NCBI RefSeq assembly: GCF_039543205.1
Contig: NZ_BAABJH010000001.1
Coordinates: forward strand, 1,240,001 to 1,304,000
Reading direction: 5' to 3'
DNA length: 64,000 nt
Source of the DNA: Flaviramulus_B aquimarinus
Lineage (GTDB): Bacteria; Bacteroidota; Bacteroidia; Flavobacteriales; Flavobacteriaceae
Part shown: in pieces, positions 25,310 through 33,613 of the stretch
Layout of the letters: every line of letters begins with the position of its first letter
How positions within the stretch are numbered: the stretch's first letter is position 1
Position numbers and translations under genes: made by a program
The notes under the pieces: generated by a model
The model's database searches: none
What the model was told of the DNA's origin: nothing
What the model saw: only the letters and a program-made list of their open reading frames with translations

Positions 25310-26626
25310 ATGAGTACAAAAACAATTCCTTACGTAGCTAACAAAGTAAAAGATATCGCTCTTGCAGATTGGGGACGAAAAGAAATAGACTTAGCCGAAG
25401 CTGAAATGCCTGGTTTAATGAGTCTTCGTGAAGAATACAAAAATGAACAACCTCTAAAAGGCGCACGTATTGCTGGCTGCTTACACATGACCATTCAAAC
25501 GGCGGTTTTAATTGAAACTTTACAAGCTTTAGGTGCTGAAGTAACTTGGAGTTCTTGTAACATTTTCTCAACGCAAGACCAAGCTGCAGCTGCTATTGCA
25601 GCCGTTGGAACTGCTGTTTACGCATGGAAAGACATGACTGAAGAAGAATTTGATTGGTGTATTGAGCAAACCTTATTTTTTGGTAAAGACAGACAACCAC
25701 TAAACATGATTCTTGATGATGGTGGCGATTTAACCAATATGGTTTTAGATAAATACCCTGAATTAGCCGCTGGAATTAATGGCTTATCTGAAGAAACGAC
25801 CACTGGAGTTCACAGACTTTACGAGCGCGTAAAAAACGGAACCTTACCAATGCCTGCTATTAACGTAAACGATTCTGTTACTAAATCGAAATTCGATAAT
25901 AAATACGGTTGTAAAGAATCTGCTGTTGATGCCATTCGTCGTGCAACTGATATTATGTTGGCCGGAAAGCGTGTAACTGTTTGTGGTTATGGTGATGTTG
26001 GTAAAGGTACTGCTGCCTCTTTTAAAGGTGCTGGAAGTATTGTAACGGTTACTGAAATTGATCCTATTTGCGCATTACAAGCTGCTATGGACGGTTTTGA
26101 AGTTAAAAAATTAGAAACTGTTATAGGCAATACCGATATTGTTATTACGACTACAGGAAATAAAGATATTGTTCAAGCACGTCATTTTGAAGCTTTAAAA
26201 GACAAAGCTATTGTTTGTAATATTGGACATTTTGATAACGAAATTGATATGGCTTGGTTAAACGAAAACCATGGTCATACCAAAAACACGATCAAGCCTC
26301 AAGTGGATAAATATACTGTTAACGGAAAAGATATTATCATACTTGCCGAAGGACGTTTAGTAAACTTAGGTTGTGCTACAGGACACCCTAGTTTTGTAAT
26401 GAGTAACTCGTTTACAAACCAAACTTTAGCGCAAATTGAACTTTGGAATAATGCCGATGCTTATAAAAACGATGTATACATGTTACCAAAAGCATTAGAT
26501 GAAAAAGTAGCAAAATTACATTTAGAAAAAATTGGCGTTGAACTTACTGAACTTCGTGAAGAGCAAGCTAGTTATATTGGTGTGACTGTTGATGGTCCAT
26601 ATAAACCAGAACATTACAGATACTAA
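25310..26626 (+). CDS. ahcY: Adenosylhomocysteinase
   Basis: A 438-residue S-adenosylhomocysteine hydrolase, which splits SAH to adenosine and homocysteine and keeps methylation reactions running. It shows AGCLHMTIQTAVLIETLQALGAEV, the NVNDSVTKSKFDNKYGCKES segment with the catalytic lysine, the NAD-binding VTVCGYGDVGKGTAASFKGAG motif and the C-terminal DGPYKPEHYRY end. The length is that of bacterial forms lacking some insertions. It has its own promoter, an elaborate leader and a downstream terminator, so it is probably a single-gene unit. Confidence 0.98.
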   Translation: MSTKTIPYVANKVKDIALADWGRKEIDLAEAEMPGLMSLREEYKNEQPLKGARIAGCLHMTIQTAVLIETLQALGAEVTWSSCNIFSTQDQAAAAIAAVGTAVYAWKDMTEEEFDWCIEQTLFFGKDRQPLNMILDDGGDLTNMVLDKYPELAAGINGLSEETTTGVHRLYERVKNGTLPMPAINVNDSVTKSKFDNKYGCKESAVDAIRRATDIMLAGKRVTVCGYGDVGKGTAASFKGAGSIVTVTEIDPICALQAAMDGFEVKKLETVIGNTDIVITTTGNKDIVQARHFEALKDKAIVCNIGHFDNEIDMAWLNENHGHTKNTIKPQVDKYTVNGKDIIILAEGRLVNLGCATGHPSFVMSNSFTNQTLAQIELWNNADAYKNDVYMLPKALDEKVAKLHLEKIGVELTELREEQASYIGVTVDGPYKPEHYRY

Positions 26627-26669
26627 GAGTTTTAGAGATAGCAGAAAATTCAAAAAAATAAATTTCAAG

Positions 26670-26699
26670 TCCCAAGCAGTAATGTTTGGGATTTTTTTT
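26670..26699 (+). terminator. ahcY intrinsic terminator
   Basis: TCCCAA (26670-26675) pairs with TTGGGA (26686-26691), followed by eight T. It lies 44 bases after the ahcY stop. Confidence 0.85.
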
Positions 26700-26704
26700 G
26701 TTTT

Positions 26705-26890
26705 AAACTGAAAGTGGTCTTATACCACAAAAAAGCGTTATGGGCTAAGGGTGCGCGCTACCGTGTTAATAACAAAAAACTTCCTGGCAAACCCGATATT
26801 TCTATTCAAAAATACAAGTTATCTATTTTTATTGATGGTAAATTCTGGCATGTTTGTAATTGGAAAAAAAGAACTCAAGACATGTATTAA
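26705..26890 (+). pseudogene. Remnant of a Vsr-type DNA mismatch endonuclease
   Basis: One frame reads HKKALWAKGARYRVNNKK, then LPGKPDISIQKYKLSIFIDG and KFWHVCNWKKR before a TAA at 26888. This is the core of very-short-patch repair endonucleases, where relatives have KALWAKGxRYR, LPGKPDI and FxDGxFWHG. No start codon precedes it, because the ahcY terminator is directly upstream, and the N-terminal third is absent. A frame change after the stop leaves YWRKSLNKKL (about 26908-26937), resembling the later FWxxKxxxN part. No partner cytosine methylase is nearby. Confidence 0.8.
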
Positions 26891-26936
26891 TGATGTGATG
26901 TATATTTTTTACTGGAGAAAATCCTTAAATAAAAAA

Positions 26937-27215
26937 CTAATCCACCATATCCTCCTCAAAATACCACCAAAGGCTAGAGTCAATGGATTGCTTCATTTTA
27001 TTAATATCTATATTTTCTTTTAAGAATACTGTAATATTTTCACCCACTCGATTTTGACCAATACTTTCTCTTATTTCAATCATTTCAATCTCATTAAAAT
27101 GCTCTAAATGCTTTTTAATTCTTCCATCTAAAGATTCATCACTCAAAAAAATCTTAATGGTAGGTTGCGTTGGGGAGTTTCTAATTTCGGATCTAAACGG
27201 CAGCATAATCAACAA
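26937..27215 (-). CDS. Hypothetical protein
   Basis: A 92-residue open frame with balanced composition (TIKIFLSDESLDGRIKKHLE, then IREIGQNRVGE-like text and an acidic EEDMVD end). It has no signal peptide or membrane helix and I recognise no family; the fold is probably alpha/beta. An internal ATG at 27206 is an equally good start. It lies between the Vsr remnant and a DUF1569 gene on the other strand. It could be a genuine small gene or a neutral leftover of the same disrupted region. Confidence 0.5.
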   Translation of the reverse strand: MLIMLPFRSEIRNSPTQPTIKIFLSDESLDGRIKKHLEHFNEIEMIEIRESIGQNRVGENITVFLKENIDINKMKQSIDSSLWWYFEEDMVD

Positions 27216-27301
27216 ATTTCAAGTTAGACAATATATATTGCGAATGCAATACTCTAAAGTTAAGCATTTATTTAATATCTTTTTAAAATAAATTTTTATT
27301 T

Positions 27302-27775
27302 ATGGACAATAAACGCATCCCTATTTTAAATAATCTATTATCTCAAATTGAAGAAAACATTCCTCATAAAGAGCAAAAAAAGCCTTCTATTTCTAAAACC
27401 AATGTAGGTTGGCAGCTAGACCACACTTTAAAAGTTATAAATGGAGTTTGTGGCATCATGATAAAAACCAACCCTAATAAATACAAAAAAGATTTTAACA
27501 TGATACGAACGGTATTATTCCCTTTATGCTATATTCCTAGAGGGAAAGCTAGAGCTCCAAAAATGGTGTTGCCGCCAGATATTATTTTAGAAGAAGACTT
27601 ATTAAACCAGTTACAAAAAGCACGTAACCATATTACAAAAGTGAAACCACTACCACAAAAATCACATTTTAAGCATCATGTTTTTGGTATGTTAACAAAA
27701 CAACAAACACTTCGTTTTTTAGAAATACACACCAAACATCATTTAAAAATTGTGAATGATATTTTGAAGCATTAA
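27302..27775 (+). CDS. DUF1569 / DinB-like protein
   Basis: A 157-residue protein with a helical pattern and spaced histidines: NVGWQLDHTLKVINGV near residue 37, SHFKHHVFGMLTKQQTLRFLEIHTKHHLKIVNDIL at the C-terminus. This matches the DUF1569 branch of the DinB-like four-helix superfamily, in which three histidines bind a metal. The enzymatic role is unknown; some relatives are thiol-dependent transferases. It ends at a strong hairpin shared with the convergent rpmA. Confidence 0.7.
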   Translation: MDNKRIPILNNLLSQIEENIPHKEQKKPSISKTNVGWQLDHTLKVINGVCGIMIKTNPNKYKKDFNMIRTVLFPLCYIPRGKARAPKMVLPPDIILEEDLLNQLQKARNHITKVKPLPQKSHFKHHVFGMLTKQQTLRFLEIHTKHHLKIVNDILKH

Positions 27776-27778
27776 AAA

Positions 27779-27806
27779 ACCCCTTCTGTAAACAGAAAGG
27801 GTTTTT
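27779..27806. terminator. Bidirectional terminator, DUF1569 / rpmA
   Basis: ACCCCTTCTGT pairs with ACAGAAAGGGT (one mismatch) around a two-base AA centre, with A and T runs on either side, so it can stop transcription from both strands. Confidence 0.8.
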
Positions 27807-27833
27807 AATAGTTTTAAAAGAAAAACTTATTTC

Positions 27834-28094
27834 CTAAACCTCAAAAGGCTCAATAGAAACATAAGATTTATTATCTTTTTTCTTTGTAAATTTCACAACA
27901 CCATCAACGTAGGCATGTAATGTATGATCTTTAGAAGAGTATACATTTTCACCTGGGTGATGTGTATTTCCTCTTTGTCTTACGATAATGTTTCCAGCTA
28001 AAGCAGCTTGACCACCAAATATCTTAACACCTAAACGTTTCGATTCTGATTCTCTACCGTTTTTCGAACTTCCGACTCCTTTTTTATGTGCCAT
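27834..28094 (-). CDS. rpmA: 50S ribosomal protein L27
   Basis: An 86-residue bL27 beginning MAHKKGVGSSKNGRESESKR, with the N-terminal tail that reaches the peptidyl-transferase centre, and the conserved VRQRGNTHHPGENVY segment. There is no cleavable N-terminal extension of the Firmicutes type. It follows rplU by 25 bases in the usual rplU-rpmA operon. Confidence 0.98.
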   Translation of the reverse strand: MAHKKGVGSSKNGRESESKRLGVKIFGGQAALAGNIIVRQRGNTHHPGENVYSSKDHTLHAYVDGVVKFTKKKDNKSYVSIEPFEV

Positions 28095-28119
28095 TTTATT
28101 TCGATTTTATATTTTAATA

Positions 28120-28608
28120 TTAACTTAAAGCAGCTATTAAATCGGCTTTCTTCATTGAAGAAATACCCTCAATACCTTTAGCTTTAGCCACCTCTTTTAA
28201 TTCAGCAACCGTTAATTTGCTTAAATCTTGAGTAGCTTCTTTTTTCGGTGCAGCTTTTTCAGCATTAGGCTCAACTTTTTTAGCTGGCTTAGCTCCCGAA
28301 GCTACAATGCTTTCGATTACAATTTCAGATAAAGATTGTCTGTGTCCGTTTTTTACACGGTAACCTTTTCTTCTTTTTTTCTTGAAAACTATAACTTTAT
28401 CACCTTTAAGGTGTTTTAAGACTTTGGCACTTACTTGTGCTCCGTCTATAGCCGGGGCGCCTACAGTTACTTTGTCACCATCACCTAAAAGAAGTACGTT
28501 GTCGAAAGACACTTTCTTACCTTCTTCTGTTTGTAAACGGTTAACAAAAACTTTTTGGTCTTTTTCAACTTTAAATTGATGCCCTGCTATCTCTACAACT
28601 GCGTACAT
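28120..28608 (-). CDS. rplU: 50S ribosomal protein L21 with C-terminal SAP/Rho-N-like extension
   Basis: A 162-residue bL21, about 60 residues longer than the usual ~103. Residues 1-100 are a normal L21 (MYAVVEIAGHQFKVEKDQ, KKKRRKGYRVKNGHRQS). After an Ala/Lys/Pro/Glu linker, the tail LSKLTVAELKEVAKAKG plus MKKADLIAALS forms a helix-extended-helix of the SAP or Rho N-terminal type, which often binds nucleic acid. A TATATTTG box (28669-28676, minus) lies upstream. The same extension is known in relatives, so it is not an assembly artefact. Confidence 0.96.
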   Translation of the reverse strand: MYAVVEIAGHQFKVEKDQKVFVNRLQTEEGKKVSFDNVLLLGDGDKVTVGAPAIDGAQVSAKVLKHLKGDKVIVFKKKRRKGYRVKNGHRQSLSEIVIESIVASGAKPAKKVEPNAEKAAPKKEATQDLSKLTVAELKEVAKAKGIEGISSMKKADLIAALS

Positions 28609-28668
28609 AGCGTAACGTTTTTATTAATTAATTTGTTCAAAATGAGCCTGCCTACTGGAAGGCGGGTG

Positions 28669-28676
28669 CAAATATA
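28669..28676 (-). promoter_or_regulatory. rplU-rpmA promoter -7 box (TATATTTG)
   Basis: On the minus strand TTTG, a 19-base spacer and TATATTTG match the Bacteroidota promoter (-33 TTTG, -7 TAnnTTTG) closely. The start site would be about 60 bases before the rplU ATG. Confidence 0.7.
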
Positions 28677-28707
28677 CTGCTAATTAATTAATTTACAAAT
28701 GTTATCA

Positions 28708-29157
28708 TTAATTTTGAGCAATATTTCTGGTCTTTTTAAAAAGCTGCATAACTGTTAGTGCTGAAACGACTGTTGTTGCAAAGCCCATAACAGCTACAAC
28801 AAAGGTTACCATACCAATATCTGCATTAAAACCACCTGTTATTTTTTGAAGCAATTCAGGCAAAAACGCAGCGTTTATTTCAGTAGCATAGAACAAAAAG
28901 AAAACGGTAAAGACTACAGTAGCAATAAAACCTGTAATGATACCTGTTTTGAAACCCTCTGTATAAGAGAACTTGTCTTTGTTTTCAAGCTTACTCAAAC
29001 GTGTAGCTTCATAAATCCCTAATCCTGTTATAATGGCGTTAACAAAACTAAATGCAGGGTTTGTGTGTTTGCCAACCATTGCTAAAACCAAAAAATAGGC
29101 TATTAAAACGGCACTAGTAACTAAACCAAAACGAATAGGAAGCGATAAATTTTTCAT
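28708..29157 (-). CDS. DUF4199 membrane protein
   Basis: A 149-residue protein with four membrane helices (about residues 9-27, 35-50, 68-92, 115-138). The layout and the LGIYEATRLSKLENKDKFSYTEGFKTG segment between helices 2 and 3 match DUF4199, a family of unknown function common in Bacteroidota. It is probably a single-gene unit between rplU and the divergent HMA protein. Confidence 0.82.
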   Translation of the reverse strand: MKNLSLPIRFGLVTSAVLIAYFLVLAMVGKHTNPAFSFVNAIITGLGIYEATRLSKLENKDKFSYTEGFKTGIITGFIATVVFTVFFLFYATEINAAFLPELLQKITGGFNADIGMVTFVVAVMGFATTVVSALTVMQLFKKTRNIAQN

Positions 29158-29304
29158 AATTAAACGGAATTAATTCTCTTAAATTTCGTGAAAAATCCTG
29201 AATAAAAATAATTATTAGGATTTTTTTGAATCAAATATTTCATTCTCTCATGTTATTAGAATCATAAAATTTTCCTTTTTAAGGCACAAAATCACTTTAT
29301 TTAG

Positions 29305-29312
29305 TAGCTTTG
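29305..29312 (+). promoter_or_regulatory. Putative -7 box (TAGCTTTG) for HMA protein
   Basis: TAGCTTTG matches TAnnTTTG and stands 28 bases before the ATG. The -33 element is weak (TTTT). Confidence 0.45.
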
Positions 29313-29340
29313 TATTTTACATATATAAAACATCTATTAA

Positions 29341-29877
29341 ATGAAAACCATAACACATATTTTTGTACTAATACTAATTACAGCTTTTACATTTAGCTGT
29401 AAAAACGAAGTAAAACCTGAGGTTAAAACTGTTGAATTTGAAACAGTTAAAGAATTAGACCCCAATGCCACTTACGCCAAAGCAGAATTTACAATTGATG
29501 GTATGACATGCGCTATTGGTTGTGCTGCAACTATTCAAAAAAAGATTTCTAAAATGGAAGGTGTTAAATCTGCTACTGTAGATTTTGACAAAAGACTTGC
29601 CATGGTTGAATACAACGATGCTAAAGTGACACTAGCATTGCTTGAAGAAACCGTAACTAAAGTTGCTGATATTTACAAAGTAAGCGACATGAAAACTGTC
29701 GATGATTTTTCAACCCAAAAGACATGTGCTGCAGATTGCACTAAAGCATGCTGTGCGAATAAAGACAGTAAAACTTGCGAACCTGATTGTAAAAAAGACT
29801 GCTGTAAAAAAACAGACAACAAAACGGCTTGTGCTGCAGATTGTAAAAAAGCTTGTTGTACTAAAAAAGAGGCTTAA
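29341..29877 (+). CDS. HMA-domain lipoprotein with cysteine-cluster tail
   Basis: A 178-residue lipoprotein. The signal peptide ends in a lipobox-like TFSCKN near residue 20. An HMA domain (about residues 48-115) has IDGMTCAIGCAATIQKKIS, so the metal site is Cys-x3-Cys rather than the usual Cys-x2-Cys. The C-terminal 50 residues hold three repeats of the form CxxDCxKxCC (CAADCTKACC, CEPDCKKDCC, CAADCKKACC). Such thiol clusters suggest copper or other soft-metal storage or detoxification in the periplasm. The metal is not known. It has its own promoter and a strong terminator. Confidence 0.85.
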   Translation: MKTITHIFVLILITAFTFSCKNEVKPEVKTVEFETVKELDPNATYAKAEFTIDGMTCAIGCAATIQKKISKMEGVKSATVDFDKRLAMVEYNDAKVTLALLEETVTKVADIYKVSDMKTVDDFSTQKTCAADCTKACCANKDSKTCEPDCKKDCCKKTDNKTACAADCKKACCTKKEA

Positions 29878-29917
29878 TCTTTAAAATATAACATCCAAAA
29901 TTTTGGGCAGTTTGAAC

Positions 29918-29949
29918 AAAAAAAGACTTCTTGAATAGGAGTCTTTTTT
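29918..29949. terminator. Bidirectional terminator, HMA protein / gldD
   Basis: AAAAAAAGACT and AGTCTTTTTT form a stem around TCTTGAATAGG, flanked by A and T runs between convergent genes; it overlaps the last codons of gldD. Confidence 0.8.
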
Positions 29950-30529
29950 ATTTCCAAGTAACCGTTTCCATAATATGTTTAATATCCTTCTGCAAATAGT
30001 TAGCAGCTGGTAAAATAGAATCGTAATTAGGTCTTGCATAAAAATACAAAGAACCTGTTAAAAAATGATTCACACTATCGGTTACATAAAATTGTGCCGG
30101 TGATGCTACATTGCCTTTTACTTCAGCAAATGCGCCATACACTTTCCTTTCATCATTTATGTAAGGAATTACTGGAATTTCATCAGCCTTTATCGTGTGT
30201 TTTTGAGTAAGGTTTTGTGCATCTCGCAAAAAATCTATGAGATTTTTTTCATTCTTTTCAATTGCTTTATAAGTCAAAAAGATAGTGCCTTTTAGTAATG
30301 GGTATTCTAAATTAACCCCATAACTTTTTGTTTTTGTAATAACTTTTTTCGACTTAACAGGTGTTGCCAAAATATTGGTTTCAAATGAAAATGGCAACTC
30401 TAAATTAGTATCAACATACTTCGCTTTTGGGTATTCTAATCTTAAATAGGCTTTAGGCTTTGGCACATAATCTTCACCACAAGAAATACATAATAATACT
30501 AGAAAAAGAAAAGAACTATATTTTACCAT
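29948..30529 (-). CDS. gldD: Gliding motility lipoprotein GldD
   Basis: A 193-residue lipoprotein with lipobox VLLCISCGE near residue 16 and the YVPKPKAYLRLEYPKAKY segment typical of GldD. GldD is needed for gliding in Flavobacterium johnsoniae and is linked to the type IX secretion machinery. I use the ATG at 30529, which places the signal peptide at the N-terminus; the frame extends 18 codons into the upstream gldE gene. It directly follows gldE (one-base gap), as in other gliding flavobacteria. Confidence 0.95.
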   Translation of the reverse strand: MVKYSSFLFLVLLCISCGEDYVPKPKAYLRLEYPKAKYVDTNLELPFSFETNILATPVKSKKVITKTKSYGVNLEYPLLKGTIFLTYKAIEKNEKNLIDFLRDAQNLTQKHTIKADEIPVIPYINDERKVYGAFAEVKGNVASPAQFYVTDSVNHFLTGSLYFYARPNYDSILPAANYLQKDIKHIMETVTWK

Positions 30530-30530
30530 T

Positions 30531-31835
30531 TTAAAGTATTGTGAATTTAACGAGTTTAATACGTTTTTTGTCCATAGCCTCAATAGTAAAAACGTAATTT
30601 TCGAAATTTATTTTACTATTCATCTTTGGAAAACTCTTAGATATTTCTAAAACAAAACCTGCAATAGTTTCGGCCTCACCTTTATTTTCTTCAAAAAGAG
30701 TATCATCTTCTGCCTTAATGATTTTATAAAAATCTTTTAAAGCGGTCTTGCCTTCAAACACATAATTATGGTCATCTAATTTAGAATACATTAAATCTTC
30801 ATCATCAAACTCATCACTTATATCGCCAACAATTTCTTCAATAATATCTTCCAAAGAAATCAATCCTGAAGTACCTCCGTATTCATCAACTACAACAGCT
30901 AGGTGTACTTTCTTTTCTTGAAATTCAGCCATTAAATCATCTAACTTTTTATTCTCTGGCACAAAGAAAGGCTCTCGTAATAAAGTTGTCCAATCAAACT
31001 GTTTCCTATCTATATATGGCAATAAATCCTTTACATATAAAATTCCTTCTATGGTATCCATACTATCTCGATACACTGGAATTCTTGAATAGCCATGTTC
31101 AATAATCTCTGGCATAATTTCAAGATATTTTTGCTCAATATTTAATGCAAAAATATCAATACGCGGACGCATAACTTGTTTTGTATCGGTATTTCCAAAA
31201 GAAACAATGCCTTGTAAAATCTTATGTTCCTCTTTAGTGGTATCCTCTTCACTTGTAAGCTCTAACGCTTGAGATAATTGGTCTACACTTAAATTTGATT
31301 TTTGCTTTCCTAATTTATTATGAATAGTTAATGTTACCCCTCGCATTGGTAAACTAACAGGCGATAAAACAACATCTAAAACCTTAAGTGGATAGGCCAT
31401 AAAGGTGGCGAATTTTAAATTGTTTCTGCTCGCATAAATTTTTGGTAGTATTTCACCAAAAAGCAAAATCAAAAACGTAACCACCACGACCTCTACCAAA
31501 AATTTAATTTTAGGGTTAGCTAGATTACCAAACATAAAATCACCTAAAAAAGCAAACAGAATAACAATGGCTATATTAATAAAATTATTAGCTACTAATA
31601 TGGTAGCCAATAGTTTTTTAGGGCGTTTTAAAAGTTGAGACAAAATTTCTATACGTTTAGAATTTTGCTCTAAACCTTCTTCTATGTCGCCTCTATTTAA
31701 CGAGAACAAAGCCACTTCAGCACCAGAAATAAGTGCAGAACAGACCAAAAGCAAAAACAATAATGCAAAACTAAAAACAACTGAAATATCAATTGAACTT
31801 ATTAGAAGTATAAAACTCGCAGGGTCAGGATCCAA
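30531..31835 (-). CDS. gldE: Gliding-associated CBS/transporter-associated protein GldE
   Basis: A 434-residue membrane protein of the CNNM/CorC type: four N-terminal helices (DUF21 domain, about residues 8-190), a pair of CBS domains (about 205-330, with VMRPRIDIFAL and VVVDEYGGTSGLISLEDIIEEIVG) and a CorC_HlyC C-terminal domain. GldE supports GldD function in gliding by genetic evidence in F. johnsoniae. It sits between ssb and gldD on the minus strand. The mutY-ssb-gldE-gldD order is conserved in the family. Confidence 0.94.
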   Translation of the reverse strand: MDPDPASFILLISSIDISVVFSFALLFLLLVCSALISGAEVALFSLNRGDIEEGLEQNSKRIEILSQLLKRPKKLLATILVANNFINIAIVILFAFLGDFMFGNLANPKIKFLVEVVVVTFLILLFGEILPKIYASRNNLKFATFMAYPLKVLDVVLSPVSLPMRGVTLTIHNKLGKQKSNLSVDQLSQALELTSEEDTTKEEHKILQGIVSFGNTDTKQVMRPRIDIFALNIEQKYLEIMPEIIEHGYSRIPVYRDSMDTIEGILYVKDLLPYIDRKQFDWTTLLREPFFVPENKKLDDLMAEFQEKKVHLAVVVDEYGGTSGLISLEDIIEEIVGDISDEFDDEDLMYSKLDDHNYVFEGKTALKDFYKIIKAEDDTLFEENKGEAETIAGFVLEISKSFPKMNSKINFENYVFTIEAMDKKRIKLVKFTIL

Positions 31836-31888
31836 TTACTATCGGTTTAGTTAAACATGCCATCCTCGATAAGTCATCGAGTGTATTG

Positions 31889-32341
31889 TTAAAATGGAAG
31901 ATCATCATTGACTTCTGCACTAGGTTCGTTACTTGGTTGTGGATCTGTTGCAGGTTTTTGAGCTGCAGGCGGTGTATTTGATGGGTTATTATTACCACTT
32001 TCTTTCTTTGTTGATAGAAACGTAAAATCATTACACTGAATTTCAGTTGAGTACCTATCATTGCCCTTATCATCTGTCCACTTTCTGGTTTTCAATCGGC
32101 CTTCAATATAAACTTTATCGCCTTTGCTCAAGTATTTTTCACAAATTTCAGCAGCTTTGTTTCTAACAACTACATTATGCCATTCAGTATTTGTAATCCG
32201 TTCATTGGTTTGCTTACTTACATAAGTTTCATTAGTAGCCAAAGGAAAGCGGCCAACACAACCACCGCCTTCAAAATAATGCATTTTTATTTCATCGCCT
32301 AAATGCCCTATTAGCATTACTTTATTTAATGTACCTGACAT
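31889..32341 (-). CDS. ssb: Single-stranded DNA-binding protein
   Basis: A 150-residue SSB: OB-fold over residues 1-108 (LNKVMLIGHLGDEIKMHYF, EWHNVVVRNKAAEICEKYLSKGDKVYIEGRLKTRKW), a Pro/Ser/Asn-rich flexible linker, and the acidic tip DDLPF that docks repair and replication proteins. Length is normal. It precedes gldE and follows mutY on the same strand. Confidence 0.97.
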   Translation of the reverse strand: MSGTLNKVMLIGHLGDEIKMHYFEGGGCVGRFPLATNETYVSKQTNERITNTEWHNVVVRNKAAEICEKYLSKGDKVYIEGRLKTRKWTDDKGNDRYSTEIQCNDFTFLSTKKESGNNNPSNTPPAAQKPATDPQPSNEPSAEVNDDLPF

Positions 32342-32430
32342 AATTTATTTTTTTAGAAAAGGCAAAAATAGCCAATTGTACTTCATTTCTTTAAAATTAA
32401 TAAAAAAATATGATTGTTAACACTAAACTA

Positions 32431-33471
32431 CTAGAAATTAAAGCTTTCAATAAAATTTTCAATTAAAACTGGAACTGCAAATTCTCTTATTTTACTTATA
32501 GGCACACTTCCCATTGGAATCGCTTTTATATTAATAATCCAAAACTTGGTGTATAAATGCTGGTGCGATAATTTATGAACTATTGCGTCTTTATTATATA
32601 ACGACAAATCAAAAGTCGCATCACTTAATAAATCATTATTTTTAAGTTCACTTTTAAATAATTCGATAGTCATGCTCTTTTCTGTTTCTATTAAAGGAAA
32701 TTGATACAAATTTTGCCAAATACCTTTACCTTCTCGTTTATGCAAAATGGTTTTTTCATCTTCAGAAATGAATACTAAAAAATTAAAATGCTTTTTTTTC
32801 GCTTTTGCTGATTTAATTTTAACGGGTAATTCGTGAATTCTATTCTTATTTAATGCTATACAGCTATCTTTAAACGGACATATATTACAATATGGATTTT
32901 TAGGTTTGCACTGGGTTGCACCAAATTCCATAATAGCTTGATTGAATTCCGCAGGCGCGTTTTTATCTATTAAGCTCTGTGCTAATTCTTTAAATGCTTT
33001 TCCGCCCTTTGATGAATTAATGGGTATATCGATTCCAAAATAACGGGACAATACTCTATAAACATTTCCATCTACCACAGCAGTGGCTTCATTAAAACAA
33101 ATAGAAGCTATAGCACTTGCTGTATAATCGCCAATACCTTTTAGCTTTAATAAGTCCTTATAGGTATTTGGGAATTTCCCGTTAAGTTCATTGGTCACAT
33201 ATTTAGCAGTAGCATGTAAGTTTCTAGCACGCGAGTAATACCCTAACCCCTGCCAAAGTTTTAGCACATCACTTTCATTGGCTTTTGCTAAATCATACAC
33301 GGTTGGATATTTAGAGACAAAAGCTTGGTAATAAGGTAATCCTTGTTTTACTTGAGTTTGTTGCAAAATAATTTCCGACAACCATATGTAATATGGGTTA
33401 TTGGTTTCTCGCCAAGGCAAATTTCTCTTATTGTTTGAATACCAATGTGTTAAAGTTTTTGAGAATATCAT
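32431..33471 (-). CDS. mutY: A/G-specific adenine glycosylase
   Basis: A 346-residue MutY, which removes adenine mispaired with 8-oxoguanine. The catalytic domain shows WLSEIILQQTQV with its Glu, the helix-hairpin-helix LKGIGDYTASAIASI and the catalytic Asp in VVDGNVYRVLSR. The iron-sulfur loop is Cys-x6-Cys-x2-Cys-x5-Cys (CKPKNPYCNICPFKDSC). The C-terminal NUDIX-like domain that recognises oxoG follows. The ATG at 33471 gives the family N-terminus; an in-frame TTG eight codons upstream is less likely. Confidence 0.96.
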   Translation of the reverse strand: MIFSKTLTHWYSNNKRNLPWRETNNPYYIWLSEIILQQTQVKQGLPYYQAFVSKYPTVYDLAKANESDVLKLWQGLGYYSRARNLHATAKYVTNELNGKFPNTYKDLLKLKGIGDYTASAIASICFNEATAVVDGNVYRVLSRYFGIDIPINSSKGGKAFKELAQSLIDKNAPAEFNQAIMEFGATQCKPKNPYCNICPFKDSCIALNKNRIHELPVKIKSAKAKKKHFNFLVFISEDEKTILHKREGKGIWQNLYQFPLIETEKSMTIELFKSELKNNDLLSDATFDLSLYNKDAIVHKLSHQHLYTKFWIINIKAIPMGSVPISKIREFAVPVLIENFIESFNF

Positions 33472-33558
33472 TAATTCATTTAATAGAGCAAACAAAAATA
33501 AACCTTTATAATATTAAATTTTAGTGAATTAGGTTTGAAATATTGAATATTAAATGCA

Positions 33559-33566
33559 TATATTTG
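33559..33566 (+). promoter_or_regulatory. HU-gene promoter -7 box (TATATTTG)
   Basis: TATATTTG with TTTG at 33534-33537 (21-base spacer) matches the Bacteroidota promoter pattern. The start would be about 45 bases before the ATG. Confidence 0.65.
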
Positions 33567-33613
33567 CATCCCTTTTAGAATTTATAATAACATAAACTAA
33601 ATAATATATTAAA

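Noticed and set aside
26751..27023. Plus-strand open frame of 90 codons after ahcY
   Set aside because: It overlaps the Vsr remnant in the wrong frame and then the opposite-strand hypothetical gene; only a small part (YWRKSLNKKL) resembles Vsr.
28646..28668. GC-rich hairpin at the start of the rplU leader as an autoregulatory element
   Set aside because: In the transcript orientation the stem has an A-C mismatch at its third pair, leaving only four solid pairs; too weak to claim.
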